Shown: one piece after another, positions 1-9,670 of the stretch
Layout of the letters: each line of letters begins with the position of its first letter
How positions within the stretch are numbered: the first letter of the stretch is position 1
NCBI GenBank assembly: GCA_900548795.1
Contig: URLT01000021.1
Span: forward strand, 1 to 21,762
Source of the DNA: an uncultured Eubacteriales bacterium
GTDB lineage: Bacteria > Bacillota > Clostridia > Oscillospirales > Oscillospiraceae
Length of the DNA stretch: 21,762 nt
Direction: 5' to 3'
The notes under the pieces: model-generated
The model's database searches: none
Seen by the model: the letters and a program-made list of their open reading frames with translations, nothing else
Told to the model about the DNA's origin: nothing
Translations under genes and position numbers: made by a program

Positions 1-287
1 GAGCCGTTCCGGCGGCCTCGAGCGTCTGCGAGCGGGGCGAAAAATACTTTGTCCGCCTCGGCGGGCGGCGCATCGGGCTCGGCGCGGTCGACGGCGAGAC
101 GCTCTGCGCCGTGGCTTCACTGGAGCGCGGCTGCGGGGCGGACTGCGTGCTGGCGCTGGCCGCCCGAGCCTCCGGAGCGCGCCTGCGGCTGCTCTGCGCG
201 GCGGAGAACCGCGCCGCCATGCGGCTGTACGACCGCCTCGGCTTCGACGTCGGCGAGGCCGTCGAGCGCTGGTATGCGGTCAAATAG
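1..287 (+). CDS. GNAT family N-acetyltransferase, C-terminal fragment
   Basis: The 5' end lies outside the window; the frame is read from base 3 to the TAG at 285-287, giving about 94 residues. The closing part reads ENRAAMRLYDRLGFDVGEAV, which is the typical last helix and strand of a GCN5-related N-acetyltransferase: an Asn followed by a xxxLYxxLGF stretch that packs near acetyl-CoA. The acetyl-CoA pyrophosphate loop (RxxGxG/A) is not recognisable in what is left, and an unusual number of cysteines is present. The acyl acceptor cannot be predicted. A perfect hairpin terminator follows nine bases after the stop, so this gene is not co-transcribed with arcA. Family assignment is fairly secure from the C-terminal motif; the specific function is unknown. 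Confidence 0.7.
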   Translation, partial: AVPAASSVCERGEKYFVRLGGRRIGLGAVDGETLCAVASLERGCGADCVLALAARASGARLRLLCAAENRAAMRLYDRLGFDVGEAVERWYAVK

Positions 288-295
288 AGCCTGTG

Positions 296-323
296 CACCC
301 GTCGCGGACGGGTGTATTTTTTT
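296..323 (+). terminator. Rho-independent terminator after the acetyltransferase
   Basis: A perfect 8-bp stem (296-303 pairing with 307-314) with a 3-base loop is followed by TATTTTTTT. It ends the GNAT transcript just downstream of its stop. Confidence 0.85.
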
Positions 324-436
324 GCACAAAAAGCGGGCTGGCGGCGCGGAAATCTGTATAATTATAAAAAATTGGGATTTTGACGTTAATAATATTGAAT
401 CATCGGGAATTCTACGCGAAAAGTTTGCGATTTACG

Positions 437-465
437 TTGTATTTTCGGCGCTGCTGTGCTATACT
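437..465 (+). promoter_or_regulatory. Probable promoter of arcA (extended -10)
   Basis: TATACT at 460-465 is preceded by TGC, an extended -10. TTGTAT at 437-442 sits 17 bp upstream as a weak -35. It lies at the end of a strikingly A+T-rich stretch (about 350-470) in otherwise G+C-rich DNA. A second TATAAT at 357-362 lacks a -35 at proper spacing. No arginine-repressor box could be recognised with confidence. Confidence 0.6.
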
Positions 466-529
466 GTATAGTAGAGAAAAAGAGCCGGCGCGCCGACCGC
501 GGCGCGCGCGGGAAACAGGAGGGATTTGC

Positions 530-1756
530 GTGTCGATCCAGGTTCAAAGCGAGGTCATGCCGTTGAAGCGGGTTTTGCTGCACCGTCCGGGAGCGGAGCT
601 GGAGCAGCTTGTCCCGAACGCGCTGGAGCGCCTCCTTTTTGACGATATTCCCTATCTGCGCGGGGCGCAGAAGGAGCACGACGCCTTTGCGCAGGTGCTG
701 CGCGACAACGGCGTCGAGGTGGTCTATCTTTCCGAGCTGACGGCGCAGACGCTGGCGCAGGACGTGCGCCTGAAGGAGCAGTTCGTCTCGGACTTCATCA
801 ATTGCAGCGGCTGCACGGCCATGAGCTACCGCGAGGCGCTGACGGAGCTGCTGCTGTCGCTGCCGAGCGAGACGGCGCTGGTCGAAAAAACCATGACCGG
901 CGTGCGCTTCGACGAGCTTCCCTTCCACGGGCGGCAGAGCTTGGCGTCCCTGCGCGGCGACCGGCTGCACTTCGTGCTCGATCCGATCCCGAATCTTTAT
1001 TTCACGCGCGACCCCTTTGCCAGCGTCGGCTGCGGTGTGTCCGTCCACCGGATGTACTCGGTCACGCGCAACCGCGAGACGATCTTCGGCGACTATATCC
1101 TGCGCTACCACCCGGACTACGCCGGCAGGGTGCCGTTTTACTACACGCCCGGCGAGCCCTTCACCCTTGAGGGCGGCGACATCCTGAACCTCAGCGCCGA
1201 TACCATCGCCGTCGGCATCTCCCAGCGCACCATGCCCGAGGCCGTCGAGCGGCTCGCGCGCAATATTTTCCGCGACCCGAACGCCGAGATCCGGCGCGTG
1301 CTGGCGTTTGACATCCCGAGCCAGCGCGCCTTCATGCATCTGGACACGGTGCTCACGCAGATCGACCGCGACAAGTTTTTGGTGCATCCGTCCATTCTCG
1401 ACCAGCTTCGCATCTATGAGCTGACGCCCGGAAAGCAGGGGCTGCCCGAGGCGCGGGTGCTCGAGCAGAGTCTGGAGCAGGCGCTGGCCGGAGCCGTGGG
1501 CGTCGACCGGGTGCAGCTCCTGCGCTGCGGCGGCGCCGACAGCATCGCCTCGCAGCGCGAGCAGTGGAACGACGGCTCGAACGCGCTGTGCATCCGCCCG
1601 GGCGTGATCGTCGCCTATGACCGCAACTATGTCACCAATCAGCTCCTTGAGGAGGCGGGCGTGCGCGTGCTGCGCATCCCCAGCGGCGAGCTGAGCCGCG
1701 GGCGCGGCGGCCCGCGCTGCATGAGCATGCCGCTGCTGCGCGAGGGCTGGCTCTGA
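530..1756 (+). CDS. arcA: Arginine deiminase
   Basis: Hydrolyses L-arginine to citrulline and ammonia in the cytoplasm (EC 3.5.3.6), the first step of the arginine dihydrolase pathway. The start chosen is GTG at 530, seven bases after AGGAGGG at 517-523; an upstream in-frame ATG at 380 lies before the promoter and is rejected. The product is 408 residues, the usual family length. Family signatures in order: LLHRPG near the N terminus, LLFDDIP, FTRDPF at about residue 158, EGGD at about 214-217, the catalytic His in HLDT at about 270, and the nucleophilic Cys at about 397 in a GGPRCMSMP context. All catalytic positions are intact. The next gene follows after 39 bp without a terminator, so it is probably co-transcribed. 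No arcB, arcC or arcD is present in the window, so the ATP-yielding remainder of the pathway must lie elsewhere or be absent. Confidence 0.96.
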   Translation: MSIQVQSEVMPLKRVLLHRPGAELEQLVPNALERLLFDDIPYLRGAQKEHDAFAQVLRDNGVEVVYLSELTAQTLAQDVRLKEQFVSDFINCSGCTAMSYREALTELLLSLPSETALVEKTMTGVRFDELPFHGRQSLASLRGDRLHFVLDPIPNLYFTRDPFASVGCGVSVHRMYSVTRNRETIFGDYILRYHPDYAGRVPFYYTPGEPFTLEGGDILNLSADTIAVGISQRTMPEAVERLARNIFRDPNAEIRRVLAFDIPSQRAFMHLDTVLTQIDRDKFLVHPSILDQLRIYELTPGKQGLPEARVLEQSLEQALAGAVGVDRVQLLRCGGADSIASQREQWNDGSNALCIRPGVIVAYDRNYVTNQLLEEAGVRVLRIPSGELSRGRGGPRCMSMPLLREGWL

Positions 1757-1795
1757 GCGGCCGCCCCGGAGAACGGAAAAACGGAGGAGAGCAAA

Positions 1796-2074
1796 ATGGT
1801 TCGTCACATCGTCATGTGGAAATTCCGCGAGGGCGCCGACCCCACGGAGTTTCTTGACCGGCTGGAGGCGCTCGAGGGCGTGCTCCCCCAGATCCGCGCC
1901 ATGCAGGTGCGCCGCACGCTCACGCCCGGAACGGGCTTCGACGCCGCCCTCGTGGCCGACTTCGACTCGCTCGAGGACGTCGCGGCCTACAAAAACGACC
2001 CGCGTCATCTGGCCGTCTCGGCGCTCTGCAAGGCCATCCGCACGGAGCGCTGCGCGATCGACGTCGAAGCGTGA
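1796..2074 (+). CDS. Dabb (stress-responsive alpha/beta barrel) domain protein
   Basis: A 92-residue cytoplasmic protein beginning MVRHIVMWKFREGAD, the characteristic first strand of the Dabb ferredoxin-like fold, and containing the DF.S.EDVAAYKNDPRHLAV stretch with its conserved YxxxPxH-like motif. The ATG is preceded by GGAGGAG at good spacing. Dabb proteins usually dimerise into a barrel; some bind small hydrophobic ligands or act as cyclases, but most bacterial members have no assigned role. It follows arcA after 39 bp and overlaps the next gene by four bases, suggesting a three-gene transcript. Domain assignment is strong; biochemical function is unknown. Confidence 0.88.
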   Translation: MVRHIVMWKFREGADPTEFLDRLEALEGVLPQIRAMQVRRTLTPGTGFDAALVADFDSLEDVAAYKNDPRHLAVSALCKAIRTERCAIDVEA

Positions 2075-2334
2075 AGCAGTGGTGCGTGTACATCCTGCGC
2101 TGCGCCGACGGCACGCTCTACACCGGCTCGACCGATGATTTCGACCGCCGCTTTGCCGCCCACAGCAGCGGGCGCGGCGCAAAATATACGCGCGGGCGCG
2201 GGCCGCTTGTCCCGGTCTATCGCGAGGACTGCGCCGACCGAAGCGCGGCGCTGCGCCGGGAGGCGGCCGTCAAGAGCCTGACCCGCGCGCAGAAGCTGCG
2301 CCTCATTCGCGGCGCGGCGTCCCCCGAAATTTGA
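2071..2334 (+). CDS. GIY-YIG domain protein (UPF0213/YhbQ-like)
   Basis: An 87-residue protein starting at GTG 2071, which overlaps the stop of the Dabb gene (GTGA). The N terminus CVYILRCADGTLYTGSTDD carries the GIY-YIG core in its variant VYIL...LYTG form, followed by the conserved Arg in DRRFAAH and the metal-binding-type Glu in LRREAAVKSL. Length matches the small single-domain UPF0213 family. Related E. coli YhbQ has been linked to DNA nuclease activity; whether this one cuts DNA is not known. It is the last gene before a 330-bp gap. No strong terminator follows: a 6-bp hairpin (GCTTTT/AAAAGC) lies just after the stop but lacks a T tract. Confidence 0.88.
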   Translation: MKQWCVYILRCADGTLYTGSTDDFDRRFAAHSSGRGAKYTRGRGPLVPVYREDCADRSAALRREAAVKSLTRAQKLRLIRGAASPEI

Positions 2335-2407
2335 CCGTTTGCCGCTTTTTGACGAAAAGCAGGGCAGTATTTTGTGCGAATTTGTCTGTTTTCTTCCTGA
2401 AAACCGG

Positions 2408-2436
2408 TGGACGAAACGCAAATTATCTGCTATAAT
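2408..2436 (+). promoter_or_regulatory. Promoter upstream of the prs leader
   Basis: TATAAT at 2431-2436 with an extended -10 TGC directly upstream and TGGACG at 2408-2413 as -35, spacing exactly 17 bp. Transcription should start near 2443, leaving a leader of about 220 bases before prs. Confidence 0.8.
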
Positions 2437-2442
2437 AAAAAC

Positions 2443-2605
2443 ACAATCACCGAAAGGGGCGTGTGGGCGATGGAATGGCGAGGCTTCTGCGGCATGGCCG
2501 CAGCGGATTGCGCCGCATCCCGTGCGCCCCTGTTCCCTTGTTTTTGCTCGCGTGGCTGTCCGACCGCCGTCTGACAGCGGTGTCGGGCGCTTCTTTTTGA
2601 CCGGC
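2443..2605 (+). ncRNA. Structured leader or small RNA upstream of prs, unidentified
   Basis: Between the promoter and prs lies about 160 bases with clear secondary structure. A long stem-loop is closed by 2455-2461 pairing with 2525-2531 (7 bp), extended by G-U and G-C pairs, with an interior bubble and a perfect apical 7-bp stem (2487-2493 with 2497-2503, loop ATG). It is followed by TTGTTTTT at 2538-2545. A second strong hairpin with its own T tract follows (listed separately). No second promoter is visible before prs, so prs expression would require readthrough. This fits an attenuator or riboswitch, or a separate small RNA. It does not match riboswitch or 6S RNA consensus features I know. 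Confidence 0.5.
2558..2598 (+). terminator. Terminator-like hairpin in the prs leader
   Basis: Stem 2558-2567 pairs with 2577-2588, ten base pairs with a two-base bulge (2582-2583) and one G-T pair, followed by TTCTTTTT at 2591-2598. It lies 67 bases before the prs start codon, so it could be an intrinsic terminator acting as an attenuator. Confidence 0.65.
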
Positions 2606-2664
2606 CGCCTGCGGGGCGGCGCACTACAAAGAGCACTTGGCTCGGAAAAACAGAGGTACTACGA

Positions 2665-3630
2665 ATGATCGCTCACGGTAAAGAAATCAAGGTTTTCAGC
2701 GCCAACTCCAACATCTCCTTCGCGCGCGGCATCTGCTCCGAGCTGGGGCTGGATCTCGGCGACAGCACGGTCACGGCGTTTGCCGACGGAGAGATCTCCG
2801 TTTCGATCAACGAAACGGTGCGCGGCTGCGACGTTTTCGTCGTGCAGTCCACCTGCAAGCCCGTCAACAACAACCTGATGGAGCTGCTCATCATGATCGA
2901 CGCCTTCCGCCGCGCCTCGGCCGGCCGCATCACCGCCGTTATCCCCTATTTCGGCTATGCCCGGCAGGATCGCAAGGCCAAGGGCCGCGACCCGATCTCG
3001 GCCAAGCTCGTCGCCAACCTCATCACGACCGCCGGCGCAAACCGCGTGCTGACCATGGATCTGCACGCCGCGCAGATCCAGGGCTTCTTCGATATTCCGC
3101 TCGATCACCTGATGGGCAATCCCCTCTTTACCCGCTACTATATGTCCAAATTCGACGAGAACGTCTATAACCATGACGAATTCTGCGTCGTCTCGCCCGA
3201 CATCGGCTCCGTCTCGCGCTCCCGCGCCTTCGCGGCCAAGGTGCACATGGGTCTGGCCATCGTCGACAAGCGCCGCCAGCGCGCGAATATGTGCGAGGTC
3301 ATGAACGTCATCGGCGACGTCGAGGGCAAGACCTGCATCCTCTATGACGACATCGTCGACACCGCCGGCTCCCTGTGCAACGCCGCCGAGGCCATCAAGA
3401 CCATCGGCAAGGCCAAGGCCGTTTATGCCTGCGCGACGCACGGCGTGCTCTCCGGCCCGGCGCTCGAGCGCATCGAGAATAGCTGCATCGAGGAGCTTAT
3501 CCTGCTCAACACCATCCCGCCCATGCCCGGCTACACCGGCAAGAAGATCCGCTATCTCGACGCCGCGCCCACCTTTGCCAAGGCCATCACGCGCATCTAT
3601 AACGAGACGTCGATCTCCAGCCTGTTCTGA
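2665..3630 (+). CDS. prs: Ribose-phosphate pyrophosphokinase (PRPP synthetase)
   Basis: Makes 5-phosphoribosyl 1-diphosphate from ribose 5-phosphate and ATP (EC 2.7.6.1), feeding purine, pyrimidine, NAD, histidine and tryptophan synthesis in the cytoplasm. At 321 residues it has the normal class I length. Visible motifs: FADGEISV near residue 50, VVQSTCKPVNNNLMELL, the ATP-binding PYFGYARQDRK near 100, the metal-binding DLHAAQIQGFF starting at D132, and the PRPP-binding loop DDIVDTAGS at about 228-236. The start is ATG 2665 with AGAGG eight bases upstream. The stop overlaps the pth start (TGATG). Gene order prs-pth-mfd resembles the Bacillus cluster without ctc between prs and pth. A long structured leader precedes it. 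Confidence 0.97.
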   Translation: MIAHGKEIKVFSANSNISFARGICSELGLDLGDSTVTAFADGEISVSINETVRGCDVFVVQSTCKPVNNNLMELLIMIDAFRRASAGRITAVIPYFGYARQDRKAKGRDPISAKLVANLITTAGANRVLTMDLHAAQIQGFFDIPLDHLMGNPLFTRYYMSKFDENVYNHDEFCVVSPDIGSVSRSRAFAAKVHMGLAIVDKRRQRANMCEVMNVIGDVEGKTCILYDDIVDTAGSLCNAAEAIKTIGKAKAVYACATHGVLSGPALERIENSCIEELILLNTIPPMPGYTGKKIRYLDAAPTFAKAITRIYNETSISSLF

Positions 3631-4232
3631 TGCTGCTGAGAAGGCCCTCCTGCGATTGGCTGATCGTCGGCCTCGGCAACCCCGGCGACAACTATTCCCG
3701 CACGCGGCATAACGTCGGCTTTCGCGCCGTCGACCGGCTGGCAGACCGCCTCGGCGTGCGGCTCGACCGGGCGAAGTTCCGCGGGCTGTACGCCCAGACG
3801 CTCTGGCAGGGGCAGAAGCTCATCCTGCTCAAGCCGCAGACGTTCATGAACGCCTCCGGCCTGTCCGTAATGGACGCGGCACGGTTTTACAAGCTGCCGC
3901 CGGAGCGCGTGCTCGTCCTCTTTGACGACGTCTCGCTGGAGGTCGGCCGCCTGCGCATCCGTCCCTCCGGCTCGGCCGGCGGCCACAACGGCATCAAGTC
4001 CATCATCGGCGCGCTGAATTCCGAGTCCTTTCCGCGCGTGAAGATCGGCGTGGGCGCGAAGCCCTGTGCGGAGTATGATCTGGCCGACTGGGTGCTCTCG
4101 AACTTCACCGCCTCCGAGGAAAAGCGCCTCGTCCCCGCCCTCGACGACGCCGGTCTGGCGGCGCTCGAGCTTCTGCGGCACGGCGTCAGTGAGGCAGCCA
4201 ACCGATTTAATGGAAGAAAACCGGAATTATGA
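3630..4232 (+). CDS. pth: Peptidyl-tRNA hydrolase
   Basis: Cleaves the ester bond of peptidyl-tRNAs released from stalled ribosomes (EC 3.1.1.29). The 200-residue product contains GLGNPG at about 15-20, the catalytic His in TRHNVGF (H27), KPQTFMNASG with N74, the Asp of a FDD motif at about 99 and SAGGHNGIKS with the tRNA-binding Asn. The usual His before the Asp pair (HDD) is Phe here, a tolerated position rather than the catalytic His. The start is the ATG overlapping the prs stop by one base, indicating translational coupling. The N terminus is about ten residues longer before the first strand than in short family members, so a slightly later start cannot be excluded. Confidence 0.96.
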   Translation: MLLRRPSCDWLIVGLGNPGDNYSRTRHNVGFRAVDRLADRLGVRLDRAKFRGLYAQTLWQGQKLILLKPQTFMNASGLSVMDAARFYKLPPERVLVLFDDVSLEVGRLRIRPSGSAGGHNGIKSIIGALNSESFPRVKIGVGAKPCAEYDLADWVLSNFTASEEKRLVPALDDAGLAALELLRHGVSEAANRFNGRKPEL

Positions 4233-4252
4233 CATTTTATAACGCGGAATGA

Positions 4253-4280
4253 CGGAAATCGGGCGCTTGCCCGCTTTCCG
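4253..4280 (+). other. Hairpin between pth and mfd
   Basis: CGGAAA (4253-4258) and CGGGC (4260-4264) pair with GCCCG (4269-4273) and TTTCCG (4275-4280), with one mismatch and a GCTT loop. The sequence after it (CTTTCTGCGTTT) is only moderately T-rich, so it may be a weak or partial terminator, or a processing hairpin. mfd may therefore be only partly coupled to pth. Confidence 0.4.
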
Positions 4281-4331
4281 CTTTCTGCGTTTGCACGAAG
4301 GAACCAAATCCGACAAGAAGGAGGAATCTCC

Positions 4332-7300
4332 ATGACCGAGCAATTGCTTCGGGCGCTGCGCGGCCTGCCCGATTGGAACGCCCTTTGCGCCGCGCTGCGG
4401 CGGGGCGAGGCCGTTGGCATCTCCGGCGCCGCGCAGATCAACCGCTCGCATCTGATCGCCGCCCTGCAGGATGAGCTGCGCCGTCCGGCGCTGATCGTCT
4501 GTCAGGACGAGCTGGCCGCGCGGCGCCTTCAGGACGAGCTGAAGGCCTTTCTCGGGGTGGAATACCCTCTGCTGCCGACCCGCGACCTGACGTTTTACTC
4601 CGCCTCGGCGATCTCGCGCGGCTGGGAGCACCGCCGTCTGCGGCTGCTCTATGCGCTCCTGACGGAGCCGACGCCGCTCATCGCCACGTGGGAGGCGCTC
4701 TGCCTGCGCACGATGCCGCCGGAGCTGCTGCGCGCCTGCGCGCTGACCGTTACGCCCGACGCGGCCGTCACGCCCGAGGAGCTGAGCTTCCGCCTGACGC
4801 AGTCGGGCTACAGCCGCTGCTCGCTGGTCGAGGGCGTCGGCCAGTTCGCCGTGCGCGGCGGCATCGTCGACGTCTTTTCCCCGGCGCATGAGCAGCCGGT
4901 GCGCATCGAGTTTTTCGGCGACGAGATCGACGCGATGGGCTTCTTTGACCCCGTGACTCAGCGCCGCACCGAGAACGCCGAGCGCGCCGTCCTGCTGCCC
5001 GTGGCCGAGAGCCTCACGCGCCTGCATCCGCAGGGCACGGAGGGTTTGGCCGCCGAGCTGCGCGCGCTGGTCGCGCGGCAGAGACGCCGCCGCACGCCGA
5101 ACGAGGCGCTCATCAAGACGCTGACCGAGGACGCCGAGGTGCTCGAGAGCGGCGTGAGCTTCTCGGCCGCCGACCGCTATATGGCGCTGCTCTACCCGGA
5201 ATTTGCCTGCGCGGCGGACTATCTGCCCAAGGACGCGACGGTCTATTTCTGCGACCACGGCAACCTGCGCCGCGCCGCCAACCGCTTCTCCGAGGAGGAG
5301 GGGATGCAGCTCGACAGCCTGCTGCAATCGGGGCTGCTGTGCGGCGAGCTGTGCGAATTTTCCGGCGGCTGGGAGGACGTCTGCGACCGCCTGCGCGGGC
5401 ACGCGGCGGCCTTCCTCGACTCGTTTCTGGCCGCGTCCTACCCGCGCAGCCTCGAGCCGAGGCTGCTCGTCAGCGTCACGGCCAAGCAGCTTCCGAGCTA
5501 CGGCGGCAATCTCGACGCCGCCGCGACCGACCTCGCGTTTTATCAAAAAAATGACTTCGCCTCCCTCGTGCTCTGCGGCAACCGCCGCCGCGGGGAGATC
5601 TTAGCGCAGCAGCTTCGCGAAAAGGGACTGAGCGCGTTTCTGGCCTTCCCGCTGGAGAAGCTGCCGAGGGCCGGGCAGATCCTGCTGACCGACGGGGCGC
5701 TGCCCTTCGGCATGGAATATCCCGACCTGAAGCTGGCCGTGCTGACCGAGGGACAGCTCATCGCGCCGCCGCAGCCGCGCGCGCGCCGCAAGCGCTCCAA
5801 GCCGTCCAACCGGCAGAAGCTCGACTCCTTCGCCGACCTTTCGCCGGGCGACCTCGTCGTGCATGAATACCACGGCATCGGCCGCTATGTCTGCATGGAG
5901 CAGATGAAGGTCGACGGCGCGGTCAAGGACTATGTCAAGATCGCCTATCAAGGCTCGGACGTGCTCTATGTCCCGGCGACGCAGCTCGACCTGATCTCCA
6001 AATACATCGGCGGCGGCGAGGAGACGGCCGTGCGGCTCAATAAGCTCGGCGGCGACGCGTGGGAAAAGACCAAGACCCGCGCCAAGGGCGCCGCCAAGGA
6101 GCTGGCCGTCGACCTCATCAAGCTCTATGCCGAGCGCAAGCGGCGCATGGGCTTCGCCTTCGCGGCCGACAGCCCGTGGCAGGCCGAATTCGAGCAGAAT
6201 TTTCCCTATGCCGAGACGGACGATCAGCTTCGCTGCATCGAGGAGATCAAAACCGACATGGAGGCGCCGCAGCCGATGGATCGCCTGCTCTGCGGCGACG
6301 TCGGCTTCGGCAAGACCGAGGTCGCGCTCCGCGCGGCCATGAAGGCGATCCTCGACGGCAAGCAGGTGGCCATTCTCGTGCCGACGACCGTGCTTGCCCA
6401 GCAGCACTATACGACGGCGGTCAACCGCTTCCGGGGCTTCCCGGTGCAGATCGGGATGCTCTCGCGGTTCTGCACCCCGGCGCAGATCAAGAAAAACATG
6501 GCCGACCTGCGCGCCGGCACGCTCGATCTCATCGTCGGCACGCACAAGCTGCTGCAAAAGGACGTGCAGTTCCGCGACCTCGGCCTGCTGATCGTCGACG
6601 AGGAGCAGCGCTTCGGCGTGACGCACAAGGAGAAGCTCAAGGAGCTTTCCCGCGGGGTGGACGTGCTGACCCTCTCGGCCACGCCGATCCCGCGCACGCT
6701 GAACATGGCGCTGTCGGGCATCCGCGATATGTCCACCATTGAGGAGCCGCCGCACGACCGCTATCCGGTGCAGACCTTCGTGCTCGAGTATGCCGAGCCG
6801 GTGCTGATGGACGCCATCCGGCGCGAGCTGGAGCGCGGCGGGCAGGTCTACTACCTGCACAACCGCGTCGAGAGCATCGAGCAGTGCGCCGCGCGCATCA
6901 AAAAGGCCTTCCCGGACGTCGAGGTCGGCGTCGCCCACGGAAAAATGGGCGAGGAGGGGCTGAGCGACGTCATGCAGCGCATGGCCGAGGGAGAGATCCG
7001 CATTCTGGTCTGCACGACGATCATCGAGACGGGCATCGACATCCCGAACGTCAACACGCTCATCATCGAGGACGCCGACAAGCTCGGCCTTGCCCAGCTT
7101 CACCAGATCCGCGGACGCGTCGGCCGCAGCAGCCGCCACGCCTTTGCATATCTGACCTTCCGCCGGGGTAAAGTACTCACGGAGGTCGCCGAAAAGCGCC
7201 TGAACGCCATTCGCGACTATGCCGAGTTCGGCTCGGGCTTCAAGATCGCCATGCGCGACCTCGAGATCCGCGGCGCGGGCAGTCTGCTCGGCGCGGAGCA

Positions 7301-7868
7301 GTCCGGCCACATGATCTCCGTCGGCTATGATCTCTATCTGAAGCTGCTCGAGGAGGCCGTTTTGGAGGAGCGCGGCGAGAAGCCCGTCGAGGAGGCCGCC
7401 TGCACGGCCGATCTGGACGTCACGGCGAACATCGCGCAGGACTACGTCTCCTCCGGCGAGCAGCGCATGGATCTTTACCGCCGCATGGCCGCGATCCGTT
7501 CGCAGGAGGACGCCGACGAGCTGCTCGACGAGATGGTCGACCGCTACGGCGATCTGCCGCGCGGCGCGATGAACCTGATCGACATCGCCCTGCTTCGTGC
7601 AAGAGCCGCCGCCGCGGGCGTCAGCGACATCAGCCAGCGGGGCAGGACACTCTGCCTCACGCTCTCGGGCTTTGACTTCAACGCCATCGGCGCGCTGTGC
7701 GCCAAGCCGGAGTATCAAAAGCGCCTGTTTCTCTCGCCCAAGGCCGAAAAACCGACGCTCACCTACCGGCTGGCCGCCAAGGAAGACGCGCTGCGCGCGG
7801 CGCAGGCGCTCATCCGTGACTACGCCGCCGAGCGCGGCGCGGAGCCGTTCGGCCATGCCGAATCGTGA
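4332..7868 (+). CDS. mfd: Transcription-repair coupling factor
   Basis: ATP-driven translocase that removes RNA polymerase stalled at DNA lesions and recruits UvrA. The product is 1178 residues, full family length. Order of domains: UvrB-like region (about 1-450, with GVGQFAVRGGIVDVFSP near 172), a linker rich in basic residues (near 480-490), the CarD-like RNA-polymerase interaction domain (LSPGDLVVHEYHGIGRY at about 506, LYVPATQLDLISKY), and two RecA-like motor domains with Walker A GDVGFGKTEVA (about 656), DEEQRFG (about 755), SATPIPRTL (about 783), ETGIDIPNVNT and QIRGRVGRS (about 927). The C-terminal regulatory domain follows to the end. A strong AAGGAGG precedes ATG 4332. No terminator is obvious after the stop. 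Confidence 0.97.
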   Translation: MTEQLLRALRGLPDWNALCAALRRGEAVGISGAAQINRSHLIAALQDELRRPALIVCQDELAARRLQDELKAFLGVEYPLLPTRDLTFYSASAISRGWEHRRLRLLYALLTEPTPLIATWEALCLRTMPPELLRACALTVTPDAAVTPEELSFRLTQSGYSRCSLVEGVGQFAVRGGIVDVFSPAHEQPVRIEFFGDEIDAMGFFDPVTQRRTENAERAVLLPVAESLTRLHPQGTEGLAAELRALVARQRRRRTPNEALIKTLTEDAEVLESGVSFSAADRYMALLYPEFACAADYLPKDATVYFCDHGNLRRAANRFSEEEGMQLDSLLQSGLLCGELCEFSGGWEDVCDRLRGHAAAFLDSFLAASYPRSLEPRLLVSVTAKQLPSYGGNLDAAATDLAFYQKNDFASLVLCGNRRRGEILAQQLREKGLSAFLAFPLEKLPRAGQILLTDGALPFGMEYPDLKLAVLTEGQLIAPPQPRARRKRSKPSNRQKLDSFADLSPGDLVVHEYHGIGRYVCMEQMKVDGAVKDYVKIAYQGSDVLYVPATQLDLISKYIGGGEETAVRLNKLGGDAWEKTKTRAKGAAKELAVDLIKLYAERKRRMGFAFAADSPWQAEFEQNFPYAETDDQLRCIEEIKTDMEAPQPMDRLLCGDVGFGKTEVALRAAMKAILDGKQVAILVPTTVLAQQHYTTAVNRFRGFPVQIGMLSRFCTPAQIKKNMADLRAGTLDLIVGTHKLLQKDVQFRDLGLLIVDEEQRFGVTHKEKLKELSRGVDVLTLSATPIPRTLNMALSGIRDMSTIEEPPHDRYPVQTFVLEYAEPVLMDAIRRELERGGQVYYLHNRVESIEQCAARIKKAFPDVEVGVAHGKMGEEGLSDVMQRMAEGEIRILVCTTIIETGIDIPNVNTLIIEDADKLGLAQLHQIRGRVGRSSRHAFAYLTFRRGKVLTEVAEKRLNAIRDYAEFGSGFKIAMRDLEIRGAGSLLGAEQSGHMISVGYDLYLKLLEEAVLEERGEKPVEEAACTADLDVTANIAQDYVSSGEQRMDLYRRMAAIRSQEDADELLDEMVDRYGDLPRGAMNLIDIALLRARAAAAGVSDISQRGRTLCLTLSGFDFNAIGALCAKPEYQKRLFLSPKAEKPTLTYRLAAKEDALRAAQALIRDYAAERGAEPFGHAES

Positions 7869-7939
7869 AGTCTGCGCGGAAAGTTCATGCATTTTTTACA
7901 AATTTCTGCAAATTGTCTGTAGAAAAGCCCACAGACTCA

Positions 7940-7948
7940 TGATATAAT
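7940..7948 (+). promoter_or_regulatory. Promoter (extended -10) of pckA
   Basis: TGA-TATAAT (7940-7948) is an extended -10 with a consensus hexamer. No good -35 sits at 17 bp (TAGAAA region); TTGTCT at 7913-7918 is too far at 24 bp. The leader to pckA is about 80 bases. Confidence 0.65.
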
Positions 7949-7985
7949 GGTATTCGGTAAGCAATGGCTTTCAGCCAACGGCAAA

Positions 7986-8006
7986 GCGAGCCGCCTTCCG
8001 GCTCGC
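7986..8006 (+). other. Leader hairpin of pckA
   Basis: A perfect 8-bp stem (7986-7993 with 7999-8006) with a CCTTC loop lies 30 bases before the start codon, preceded by a smaller 5-bp hairpin (7965-7977). ATTTTTG follows a few bases later, so it could act as a weak terminator, but mRNA stabilisation of a strongly expressed gene is as likely. Confidence 0.5.
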
Positions 8007-8036
8007 CCAGCATATTTTTGAAAAGAGGTTTTAACT

Positions 8037-9644
<1,608 letters not shown>

Positions 9645-9670
9645 TTCCGGCTTCCCCATAAAAGCCCGAG

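Noticed and set aside
386..2182. 598-codon open frame on the minus strand opposite arcA
   Set aside because: Arg/Ala/Gln-rich antisense shadow typical of G+C-rich DNA; the plus strand carries a complete conserved enzyme.
2443..2605. 6S RNA or SRP RNA in the prs leader
   Set aside because: The 5' and 3' ends do not pair as in 6S RNA, and the SRP apical GGAA/GNRA signature is missing.
2339..2668. 109-codon plus-strand frame between the GIY-YIG gene and prs
   Set aside because: It contains the prs promoter and the leader hairpins, has no good ribosome binding site and no family resemblance.
5601..7892. 763-codon open frame on the minus strand opposite mfd
   Set aside because: No domain-like sequence and no ribosome binding site; it mirrors the codon bias of mfd.
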